From Nemopilema nomurai (taxonomy: Eukaryota > Cnidaria > Scyphozoa > Rhizostomeae > Rhizostomatidae), in assembly GCA_003864495.1 (NCBI GenBank), contig ML133436.1, positions 2,061,899-2,125,898 of the forward strand: 64,000 bases of DNA. The letters run 5' to 3'. A model generated the notes under the pieces. That model was not told the origin of the DNA and did not search any database. It saw only the letters and a program-made list of their open reading frames with translations. A program made the position numbers and the translations under genes. Shown one piece after another: positions 23,264-33,543 of this stretch (position 1 is its first letter; each line of letters starts with the position of its first letter).

Positions 23264-25075
23264 ACACACGAGTGAAGTTAAGGGCGGTGTTCAAAGGAAC
23301 TGGCCATACTAAACCCAAGACACCCTTTAAACTCTTCTTCTAAGATGTTAGAAGTTAAACACATTCTTAAGTTGCATTTACCTGTTTTTGCTTGTGAATT
23401 ATCCAATCTGGAGGTTCCTTTGTGTCATCAAGCCATTTTATCACCTCTTAATCACCAGAAAAAATCACATTTTAAGGCTAGCAATCAATCTTCTTTTATG
23501 GCTCAGAAGTTTGAATGCTTTGACTGTCACAAGGATGGTTTGTTGTGACACGTGTTCTCTTATTTCATTTTCTCGCGCGATTTTCTCTCCGCAACTGCCT
23601 ATTTAATTTTTCAGCCTTCGGTTATTTTTTCAAAATACTTCAAAGATTGTTTCGCTAAAACTTATAATTATCAATGCTGAATAATTAATACAAAATGAAA
23701 TTAAAGCAAAATCCTCGTTAAAAAATTCGAGATTTCAGAGACATCCGTGATGTGTGAATAATTTGAATAATAGATAAAGACACAAGAAGACCTGGTTTTG
23801 AACAGAGAAAAGCCATACCTTGGTTAAGAGCTTTTAATTGCCAACTGGTCGGTTCCCAGCATCTCTCGACGATAAACAAGTCTTTATGTACTTTCGGAAG
23901 CTGCACATGATGTGAATTTTCGCTAGTAATGGCTTGGCTTTAAGTGGCATCTCTTGCACTCCAGTGCACTCTTGGGTTGTTCCATGTTCTCAAAACGCTC
24001 CTTGATCACTCTCACGATCTCTACCCTTCTGAAAATGTAGGGCATTATGCTGTTAATATAGATTCACTGAAAATTTTAGGTAAAACATAACACATCAATC
24101 TCCTGCACATTACTTCGATCGGGCCTAAGTTTAGGTTTGCTGGGATTGGGCTACAAATGACTTATTTTTTTCCGCTCTGAGTTTTACAAGCTAGATCAAA
24201 TGTCTTCGAGAGTCAGAGAACAATTTTTAGAAAAAAATATTTGATTTAATTTGGTATAGCATTTGCTTTTACTGTGGAGGTTAAGATGATGATTCGGCGC
24301 ATTTTTTTCGAATTCATTCACTCTATGCAGAAACGAGAATCCTGAACTCAAACCCTCTTTGAATACAAGCTTCACTCACCACTTCTGAAACTGTTTTGCA
24401 GTGGTGTTTGTTCTGGAATTCTATTTGAGCCCAAACTGCCAACGAAAAATTTTGCCAAAGAATTAGCACAATGAGCTGCTTGTCTCGTGTGATAATTTTT
24501 CTTCTCTCTTACTTTAGACTCAATCCTCGACAATAATGATTTCTATCTTGCTGTTTGCTTTTCTTGTGCTCTTAGCAAGTTGACTGCATTTGGCAAACTA
24601 AATTTTGCTTTGGCCTAGTTGCTTTTCAAGTCAATACCTCTTATGGGAATAAAATGCCTTGGATGCCACGAGCGCAAACATATAGAGTGTCTGTTTCATT
24701 AGAAGTGCAACCAATCTCTTGAGATGCCTTCCCAAGAGCAATGGGGGACACCGAAACAATGACTAATTTAAAAAGAATCAGTAAGCAGCTGGGCAAGATG
24801 CATTTCTTTGCAACGAGAGAATATTCGGCGCTAATGCCAAGTTATACTCATGTACCTTTTAATATCTAGATACAAAAGGGAAATGAGCCTATGCGTGGAC
24901 TTAAGCAGTGTGTGGTTAATGTGCTTGGCGGGTTGAAACGTAGCCCCTAGTGAACTGATCCGATGTATGAAAGATCTGTATGGACAATAGTTATCCAGAG
25001 CTCCCATCTGATTCTGAAAACTTTCGAATCTCTTACGAGCATGATCTCACAAAAAATCACTTCTTGCTATGAACA

Positions 25076-25137
25076 GGGTTGTCGTCATACCTCATACAGA
25101 CTTGAAGGGTTGTCGTCATACCTCATACAGACTTGAA
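25076..25137. repeat. Perfect 31 bp direct duplication
   Basis: The unit beginning GGGTTGTCGTCATACC and ending CAGACTTGAA is present twice head to tail with no mismatch, which indicates a recent duplication. Confidence 0.85.
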
Positions 25138-25257
25138 GAATCCTTGACTAATTGTGCCCTTAAAGCATCCTTCCAAAAAAGCTGCTTCAATTCATATTAC
25201 GTCTGCTTTAAACTGACACCTGGAGAATCACATTCGCCCAATTGTTTAGAAAGTAGC

Positions 25258-25345
25258 ATTGTAATGACGATGATAATGGTAATGATAATAATGATAAAAA
25301 TAATAATAACAATGAAAATAATAATTATAATAATAAGAGTGACAA
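25258..25345. repeat. ATR-rich trinucleotide tract
   Basis: Imperfect runs of ATG, ATA and AAT triplets. The open frames seen here on both strands are artefacts of the repeat. Confidence 0.75.
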
Positions 25346-28111
25346 TACTTACACAAGGTAAGCTGTTTAGCACTTGCAGTGCTATATCTAAATTCATGAT
25401 ACATTACGGTAAAATTTTTCAACAAAGAAATATAGTATCAAATTACAGCTTGTAAAATTTAAAAAAAAATTTGCAGGTAAGAATTAAAAATCGATTGGGT
25501 TGACGTTTGTATGTCAATAATTTTCGAAAAATTTAAAGAAACACCTGAAATCAATAGAATCGAGTTCGAATAGCCATGTCCCGTCACAAGGCAACGAAGG
25601 GCTAAGCTAAAGGAAAAAGAAGGTCATTGATAAAAGGTGCCCTAGCAATGCATTGCGCAAGGGATCTGGTTGGATGGACCGGACTATTTTATTCCTCCCC
25701 ACGAGCCTAAATGTGGCCACCAATTTGACGTTCGACGCAAACCAGGTACGTAAATAGGGTAGCCTCACTTTTCTTTAAAACTTTCCGCTGTATGAACACC
25801 AAAAACAATAGTTCTAATTGCGATAAAAATTAAGAAATAGCGAATGCACTCTTGCATATTTTTACCAGCAGGTATTTCATTATTACAGTGTTATTCTGTC
25901 CTCATGCAAGCTGCTAATGTAAAAAAGAATTTATAGACAATTTTTTGCTCGATGTGGCTTTATTTTCACTTGCAGCTCAAGCCGATGCCTTAAGAGTCGT
26001 TGAGACGGAGCTGAGAACCATTGGGATATCTTCCCAAACTGTTCGCTGTGATTTTCCATAAGTGAAGTTTGGAAAAAACTTGTGTCTCATGTCAAGGTTA
26101 AGGAACTTTCAGTGGACGTTCGAGCAAAAAACAAAAAGCTTTGTTTGAAGAGCAGCAAAAATAGATTGGATTCTTTTACTTCATCTTGATTCTCGAAGTG
26201 GGAGATGCTCTGAAATATTAAAAGCAACATTTAAAAAACGGATTTAAAAAACAGCTGAAAAGCGCACTAAACATGTTTCAACGCATGGAATATTTGATAA
26301 ACTATCATCTGTTGCATTCCACTTCACATCACAGGCTAATGGCGCGGAGCTTAGTCCAAAATAGCCCCTTTCTCGCTTTCCCATGCATTTTGTACGCCTC
26401 GAGCGTCACTTGTGTAAATACTACTTATCGAAATGACGAATATTCACCCTAGCCTCCCGCACGCCCCACGCAACAAACTTGCTTTAGACCTCACACCAGT
26501 TGAAGTAGCTGTGCCAAAGGAACCCAAAGTTGACGAACTGACGTAGTTTTTTAATGCATCTGTAGCGATGAAGACAAATACAAGCTCATATGTTCATGCC
26601 ATATCTAATCCAACAACTGAACTTTACAATCTGGATCTAATCATTTTATACTACATCACAGTTTGTTGATCAACACATCGAGACAGAAAAACAGACAAAC
26701 TGTACAAACAACAGAGTACAAAGATTCAGATAGGGACGATGACACTATTAAACAACATACAACAACAATCAGTCCATGTTACACATCCAATGATGATTCA
26801 TCCAAAGAGCGCTTCGATAACCACGCATTTTGTACCTGCTTGTAATGAAACCAAGAACGTTGAGCAAAGCTTCATAGGGTAACTCAAAACTCAGAATACT
26901 TTTCCATCATCCATTCAAACATTTTTCGGCCCGTTGTTTTCGAAAGCCACTGCTCGAACCAAGATTATTTGGAGGCTTGAATCAATCATCTCAGACATTG
27001 GTCGAAATTAGGGTGCACAAATCGTTTTAAAGATTGCCTGTTGCTAGTACTTTAGGGTACTGAGTACGATTTTTCGTCGATACAGTTCAACTATTGTCAG
27101 CAATAAGACTTTGAACATTCTACACGAAATCGCGTCTTCGGTTAAGCTCCGGAGATGACGACATCAACTTTCATTTCAATAGTGTGACCATCATGATCTT
27201 GAAGGCTCGCTTTGTTCGCCTTAACTGTTAAAATTCATGGCATTTTGATGTGATTTTCACTCGCAACTTTTAAAGGTTTATGACATTTGGCAATATGAAT
27301 GTACATCTTGAATGTGTGATACTTTTGTCAGGCCAGTCACTGACTGCTATTGGTACCATGTAAACCAGTCCTACCTGTATTATGGTTGAGTGGTCGGCAA
27401 CTAAATCGGTTTTAGGTGTAGATGAGGGAGGCTTGTTGTAGCTTGTTGTAGACCTGTCAAAGGGCGGAGGAACTCAGTTAACGTGGTCGCGCTATGGCCA
27501 AATAATGACCATCATTGGAGAGTCAGCGGCCATCTACGCCCCAATACGAGTGGCGACGGTTGGTGGCGAACAGTCCAAACCAATTATTATTGCACACCAA
27601 ATCAATTTTCAAGCCGCATCGCGCGTCCCCCAATGAAGAACCAGGTTGGGATAAAAAATTGGCTACTAGAACAAACCCATTGCCTACCCCAGAGAAAGGA
27701 GTCAACGCCCGGCTTGTTACCTGCAAAACTTTCACAAAAGTGTCAACCATGAATGTAAGAACCCCGAACAACGACAAAAATCTTTTTGAACTGACTGGTC
27801 AGTCCCAACAATATGGTCTCAGTTTTGTCTGCATACAAGAACACCGCATGGTTCACTACGACGTTGCTACAAAACATCAGGCAGTAGGAAAAGGCTGGCA
27901 ACTGATAAAATGTTCTGCAACGAGAAACACCATGGGAGCCGCATTTGGAGGAGTTGGCATGCTACTGAGCCAGGATGCTCTACGATCTTTGATGTTGAAA
28001 GGGTTAGTGATCGCATCATGTGTGCAACCTTCGATGGAAACCCAAAGACCACAATTATTTCATGCTACAATCCAACTATTGTATCCAGAGATGGAGAAAG
28101 AGAAACCTTCT

Positions 28112-28256
28112 CAGGGGCGCAACTAGGATATTTTAAGGGGAGGGGTTTCGTGGTTGAAATGGGGCATAAATACATTGGATATCCATGGAAATAGGGGAAA
28201 ATTCACTTTCTTGCTAAAAATGACCAGAACCCCCCCCCCCCTTAGATGTGCCCCTG
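28112..28256. mobile_element. hAT-like MITE nested in the LINE
   Basis: A 145 bp non-coding element with ends CAGGGGCGCA and TGTGCCCCTG (inverted, 9/10). The flanks are CTTCT on the left (28107-28111) and CTTCC on the right (28257-28261), a 5 bp target duplication with one change. It interrupts the LINE between the GERETF part and the LSETAR part of the endonuclease frame. The CAGGGGC-type termini are typical of hAT elements, although those usually make 8 bp duplications. It contains a poly-C run. Confidence 0.7.
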
Positions 28257-28605
28257 CTTCCATAACAAACTATCCGAAACAGCCAGAGCTATCCCCAAGC
28301 ATAACATTCTAATGATAGCTGGAGACATGAACGCATAAAGGTTTTACTTCCAACAAAAAGACAGATGAAAATGACCAATCATTAGCAACAGTAGCAACTG
28401 CATGCAACATGACTATTCTGACCACACTAAATTACAGAAAAAAGGAAAGTTGTGGACATTTATGTATCGAAACAAGGAAAAACTCGGTTAGATTATATTT
28501 TACTGAACAATAAATGGCGAAACGGTGCAAAAAACTGTGAAGCATACATTCTGCACAATTGGATCTGATCACAGAATCGTCTGAAATCAAACTCAAGCTA
28601 CGTAA

Positions 28606-28850
28606 TGTTGGAAATATGATAGCCTATGCTGAAACAATATTTGCATAATTATGTTAATTAGAATATATAATGCTTTGTTGTGATTGGTTTAGTTGCTTGT
28701 AAGTAGATCATGTGACTTGCATAATAAGCTCCTCGTGGGCAAGCTAATCACCGTTCTGTTGATTGCGAAGTTGAGTTGAATAAGCGTGTGTTTATAAAAG
28801 GCTCTGTGAAACTACAAGGTTTCTGTCGTTTGTCTAGTTTAATTTTAACA
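28606..28850. mobile_element. Solo LTR (245 bp) nested in the LINE
   Basis: The element begins TGTTGGAAAT and ends TTTTAACA, that is TG...CA with a short imperfect inverted end (TGTT/AACA). It is flanked by a perfect 5 bp direct repeat CGTAA (28601-28605 and 28851-28855). A TATA box (TATAAAAG, 28793-28800) lies where an LTR promoter would be for plus-strand transcription. Taking out the LTR and one CGTAA would leave the LINE frame open across the junction. It has no internal region, so it is most simply a solo LTR left by recombination. LTR superfamily unknown. Confidence 0.85.
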
Positions 28851-30748
28851 CGTAAGAGTAAGACCAAACAGTCACAGCCTAGACATGACTGGAGTAGTCT
28901 AATAGAAGACCCGGAAATAAAAACAAAGTATTGTGTAGAGGTGCAAAATCGTTTCGATATACTCAACGTTGATGACACAACCCAAACAGCGGAAACCATA
29001 TACAACTCAATTGTGCAGGCACACGAAGCCGCAGCGAAAGGTGCTATACCATCAAAACCAAAACAGAAAAAGCAACAGCCATGGGAAGATAAGAAAGTCC
29101 AAGAACTAAGATCAAGCGTAAAAAGTGCACAGACCAACTTTACGAATAGAGCAACACGAACTAACAAAACAACTGTACAAAACACAATAAAAAAACTAAA
29201 AGACGCTTATGAATACAACAAAAAAGAATACATACAATCAAAGATAAATGAAACTGAAAATGCACAGATAGAAAAGAAGTCAAAATTAGGTTGAAAAGTA
29301 ATGAAGGAGCTCACAAACAAAAACACCAACCACAACAGACCAAGCGGTGCTAACTAAACAGAAAGAATCCAGCTCTGGGAAGAATATCATTTCAATAATC
29401 TTCTTGGAAGCCCATCATCAAACCTTTATCTCAGAAACACTACCTATAAATAAAAGCCAGTTTACATCGGTTTACAAACATTGCTATCAAAACAACTTAA
29501 TTGGCGAGGAAGCAGGACTTGACAACATCCCCGCTGAAGTATGGAGATCCGGAGTTTTCCGAAAACAGCTACTGTCTGTATGCAACAAGTGTTTACAACA
29601 CAGGAGAATGCTCGGAAGAGGACAGGAGACCTTACTGAAAAACAAAACTACAGAGGAATCATTTTGACATCAATAGAAATGAAGATCTACTATAAAATGA
29701 TTCTCAACCGCCTTAAACCTCCCTTTGAATAGATACTTCGAATGAACCAGAATGGATTTAGAGAAGGAAGGTCAACTGTAGGTCAGATTTTAGCACTACG
29801 CAGAATTATTGAAGAAGTTAAAGCTAATAAAATTCAAGCAGCATTGAATTTCGTAGACTTTCGAAAAGCATTTGATTCCATCAGCAGACAAAAGCTTTTT
29901 GAAATTCTTGCAGCCTATGGAGTTCAATAAAATATCATTAGAGCCATTAAAGCAGCCTACCAAAAAACATTTGCAAAAGTCATAACAGAAGAAGGCCCAA
30001 AAAAACTTCTTTGAAATATCAGCAGGGGTACTGCAGGGCGATACCTTAGCCCCATACCTCTACATTATTATTATTAATTACATTATGAGCAAAGCAGCAA
30101 AATAAATAGAATACCTAGGACTTACCAACAGCAACAGACAGAGTCGACAAATTCCTGGCCAGTGCATCACTGATACAGATTTTACAGACAACAACGCACT
30201 ACAAATTGATAACATTGCTGATTCTCAAGCTCTTCTAGAACTAGTAGTGAAAGCAGCAAGCAATGTTGGTCTCCACATTAACGAAGTAAAAACTGAATAC
30301 ATGACCTACAACACCGTGAGAACTGACGGACTTTTTGCAAATGAAAATATGCTGATGAAAGTTGACGACTTCAAATACCTAGGATCATGGAAAGACAACA
30401 CCGAGAAAGATGTAAAAGTAAAGAAAGCGCTAGCATGGGCAGCTAGCTATACGAAAATTGGATAATGTCTGGAGATCCTCTTTGTCTCGTCAACTAAAAG
30501 TCAATCTTTTTCGGGCAACAGTTGAAAGCATCCTCCTCTATGGAGCGGAAACTTGGACAATGACGAAAAAGCTAGATAGACAGATTGATGGCACATACAC
30601 ACGCCATGCATTAAACATCAACTGGAAACTGCACGTGACCAACGAAGATCTTTATAGAGACCTACCAAAAGTCAGCAGGACAATCTCGGCTCGCAGACTG
30701 CGCTTTGCAGGACACTGCATAAGAAGTTCAGAAACTAATGCGCCCGAC

Positions 30749-30784
<36 letters not shown>
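30749..30784. repeat. (TGA)n tail of the LINE
   Basis: About twelve TGA/ATG triplets directly after the last LINE coding block. Several LINE clades end in such a simple repeat instead of poly-A. Confidence 0.8.
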
Positions 30785-30785
<1 letters not shown>

Positions 30786-31259
30786 GAATTCATAGAAGAA
30801 TCAGATTGGAACCCTAAAGGCAAGAAATAGTTTCGAATGTACTACACATGGCGTGAATCATGTGTCAGCTTTTTGGAGCGGAAAGTGATGATAGGAAATC
30901 ATTGTCTCTCCATGGCTATTTAAGTGGCTAAATTTGTTGCTAAAGTTCTGTATGTTTTATAAAAAGCCGCGGTTTGTTCTTTTCGTTGTAGTATTCCTTT
31001 GAGTAGATTTCTTGTCACTACGCTGTCTATACAATTCACTCTTCCTAGAAAGGGCTGAACACGAGCCAATCAGCCACTGCTTTGTACTTTGAACGAAAAG
31101 CACACAACCTCGAGAGAGCGAGTCGTTTAAAAATTAATGCCCTCTGACGCATCACCTATGTACCGTACATAAAGCGACGGTTTGCTTTGAAAAAAATCAC
31201 TTACTGTAGACGAAGCCAGGCAGGTCGAACATCGCAAAGCTCTCAAAGTCGCGTTTGGC
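30785..31259. other. 5' flank of the GPCR gene
   Basis: Between the LINE tail and the receptor start. No TATA box or other clear promoter element recognised. Confidence 0.4.
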
Positions 31260-32180
31260 ATGAATTCAACAGAAGTGAACAGGAGCGGGTGGAATCCCAT
31301 GGCCTTGTACGAGCAGCGAAGAACCAATTCTACTACACTGACTGAAGATATTTTTTCCAGCTATGCAATCATAACAGTTTCCACGATTATTTTTTCATTG
31401 GCAATTGCATTCAATGGGTTAGTTCTTCATGTCATCGCAAGGAACAGCCACCTACGTACACCATCAGGGATGCTTATGTTGTACATGGCAATCACTGACC
31501 TCTCAACTGGCGTTATCTCCCTGCCATTGTCCATCGTGAGGCAATGTTTCGAAGTGATGGGAAGAACCCCACCATTTGTCGTAGACTACTTATACATAAA
31601 GTCGGGTGCTACATTCTTCGTCATAACTATCTGTCTACTTGCACTGTTAAGTGTAGATAGATACCTGCATGCATGCTATGGGACCAAAGTACAGACCTGG
31701 AATCTTGGCAAAAAGTACAGGATATTTTATGCAGTTACGTTGGTGGTTTCTTTTGGCTGGATCGCGTTCGTACCCTTAACGAGTCTGTCCAAGACAGCAT
31801 CTAAAGCAGTTGGTCTTTTCATTGGTATATGCGTCATCACTTGCATAGCATTTTCGCACGCAAAGGTGTACCTGTTGCTACGGACAAGCTGTAAAGTCAT
31901 CCCAGGACGCTCACTTAAAATGTCCGCAGATTTCAGAGGCAAGTGGCAGCGAAGATCCACCAACACGCTGCTGATAATTATTGTTGCCTTTCTCATATGC
32001 TTTATCCCGCGACTTGTTCGAATCGTCCTAAATCTAATCCCTGAAAGTGGAGAGTCGAAGCTACTTGAGAAGTGGTCGGCAACTTCGATATACCTCAACA
32101 GCGCCATCAGCCCAATAACCTACATCCAAAGGAGCAGGAAAATTCAGCTGATGCTTAGAAGATATTGGAGAAGAAACTAG
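31260..32180 (+). CDS. Intronless class A (rhodopsin-family) GPCR
   Basis: A 306-residue seven-helix receptor. N-glycosylation sequons (NST at 2 and 23) precede TM1 (about 37-59, with FNGL giving N1.50). TM2 has MAITDL (D2.50 at 80). TM3 ends in VDRYL (D133-R134-Y135, the DRY motif). TM4 is about 153-173 and TM5 about 183-206. A basic loop follows, then TM6 with CFIP in place of CWxP, and TM7 with SPITY in place of NPxxY. The usual Cys at the start of TM3 appears absent, so the common extracellular disulfide may be missing. The C-tail is short and basic. Ligand unknown. The single exon fits the large intronless receptor families of cnidarians. An AATAAA signal lies 76 nt after the stop (32256). 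Start ATG is the first in frame. Confidence 0.88.
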   Translation: MNSTEVNRSGWNPMALYEQRRTNSTTLTEDIFSSYAIITVSTIIFSLAIAFNGLVLHVIARNSHLRTPSGMLMLYMAITDLSTGVISLPLSIVRQCFEVMGRTPPFVVDYLYIKSGATFFVITICLLALLSVDRYLHACYGTKVQTWNLGKKYRIFYAVTLVVSFGWIAFVPLTSLSKTASKAVGLFIGICVITCIAFSHAKVYLLLRTSCKVIPGRSLKMSADFRGKWQRRSTNTLLIIIVAFLICFIPRLVRIVLNLIPESGESKLLEKWSATSIYLNSAISPITYIQRSRKIQLMLRRYWRRN

Positions 32181-32255
32181 CTGCCAACATGGAGGTTCAA
32201 ATATCCTTTTTTCGAAGATGCTGATGTTGCATGATTAAGACACCTTTTCGCCTGC

Positions 32256-32261
32256 AATAAA
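32256..32261 (+). terminator. Polyadenylation signal of the GPCR
   Basis: AATAAA 76 nt downstream of the GPCR stop codon, same strand. Confidence 0.6.
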
Positions 32262-32388
32262 TCGCATCTTGTTTTCAATTCTTCGTTTATCTTATCGCAT
32301 CGACGCAGCCTTTAACACATCACTCACTTTTCCTTTCCATTATTATTTGTGTTCCCTTGTTAATTGTCTGTCGTGTATATTACCATTG

Positions 32389-32462
32389 TATGATAAACTC
32401 ATTAAAATTCAACATGCGTCTTTTCTGACATTTTCTGATTCCGAGTTCTCTGCTCGTCAAAT
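32389..32462. repeat. Dispersed repeat block, copy A
   Basis: Shares CTCATTAAAATTCAACATGC and the following GCGTCTTTTCTGACA, then TTTCCGAGTTCTCTGCT-type sequence with 47920-47985. It looks like the 3' part of an interspersed element. Confidence 0.6.
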
Positions 32463-32896
32463 GAAAAAAAGAAAGCATCGACATTGGGAAGTCGAATCTG
32501 CAGCAAACTAGAAACCAACACGCACACAATTGCTGTTCCTACAGTTCATGTAATTTCAAAGTTCTTTATTGCAAATCGTTTATCTAATTTCAAGCACTTT
32601 CAATGAAGCGGTTTAAAAGTTGAGCAATCATTTTTATTCAAACAACTTTAGACTTGCCCGTCAAAAGTCAAAACTGGGTCACTTCTGTCCCCGTAGCAAA
32701 GTGAACGCCCATCTTATAGAAAGGTCTGCATGAAACGAGTCCTATCATATCATTCAAGGTTCAAAATGATATTTTGCTTCGCAATCACCTGTAGACGACA
32801 GCAACATTTACAGCTGCGATAACAAACATATAACTACTTGCAAACAATTGCATACATATATTTCATATTAAAGTTGACATTCATAAACTCTGGAAA

Positions 32897-33543
32897 ATGT
32901 TTCTTAAAAACGAGGAGAATGTTTCCATAGTAGAAAACATAAAATACCTGGGGGTCATTTTTGATAAAAATCTAAGCTGGGATGAGCAAATTCCAGCAGT
33001 GAAGAAAAATTTTTCACCTGGATTAGGGATGTTACGTTTCTCAAAAAAGTATCTGTCCATTGCTACTGTTCAAAAAAGATGTATTGCCCATTGCTACTGT
33101 ACAGATGTTTGGTAGAACCATATTTCAGATATAGCTGCCGAGTATTGGGAGTGGCAGGTATCAATGTCATAAATAGGCTGGACAAGCTCCAAAATGGGGC
33201 GGCAAGAATTGTAACAAACAGCGCTAATGCTTCTGCTCTACCCACAATCATAAAGCTTGGTTGGCCAACCATCAATGAACTTATCGAATCAGAAACCTTG
33301 ATGATGGTGTACAAGTCGGTAAACGACCAAGCTCCCACTTACCTTACAGAAATGTTTGTCATGCTGTCCGGTACACGAAAGAGGGAATTTCGTAATTCGA
33401 AAACTGATTTGGCCGTTCCTTATCGCAAATCGGCTTTCGGTCAGAAATGCTTTTCATACAAGGGTGTTTAATTATGAAACGATCTTTCCGTGGAAGTCAA
33501 ATCAATATTATCAAAATTTTATGAAATATTCAAAAACCGTATA
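32897..33543 (+). mobile_element. 3' fragment of a second LINE (reverse transcriptase C-terminal part)
   Basis: Two overlapping frames carry the post-RT part typical of CR1/L2/jockey-like elements. These are KYLGVIFDKNLSWDEQI, then a LYRCLVEPYFRY block with LQNGAARIVT, the LGWPTINE block and YKSVNDQAPTYL. A frame change near 33.1 kb, with a short duplicated piece (AAAAAGTATCTGTCCATTGC versus AAAAAAGATGTATTGCCCAT), breaks it. The RT core upstream is absent, as expected for a 5'-truncated copy. Confidence 0.8.

Larger units (their letters stand above)
23264..27480. other. Intergenic stretch with small repeats
   Basis: No supported gene. It contains a 31 bp tandem duplication (25076-25137) and an ATG/ATA-rich microsatellite tract (about 25258-25345). 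Confidence 0.45.
27520..30784 (+). mobile_element. Broken LINE (endonuclease + reverse transcriptase) with nested insertions
   Basis: Blocks of one non-LTR retrotransposon appear in order on the plus strand. An AP-endonuclease start (TMNVRTP..., CIQEHR near 27.83 kb) is followed by IISCYNP, by the GDMNA endonuclease block (28.33 kb), and by a linker region (RHDW, then VEVQNRF). The RT core follows (GFREGRST and FVDFRKAFDS near 29.75-29.87 kb), then a box that reads FTDNNA where FADD is expected (30.18 kb), then the C-terminal YLGS...LYGAETW...RRLRFAGH part (30.38-30.72 kb). It ends in a (TGA)n tail (30749-30784). Stops and frameshifts break it many times. Two later insertions sit inside it (28112-28256 and 28606-28850). 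It is inactive. Confidence 0.85.

Noticed and set aside
25069..25455. 128-codon plus frame and 66-codon minus frame
   Set aside because: Produced by the ATR-rich microsatellite and the 31 bp duplication.
28776..29294. 172-codon frame taken as an independent gene
   Set aside because: Its start lies inside the solo LTR; the rest is the LINE linker region.
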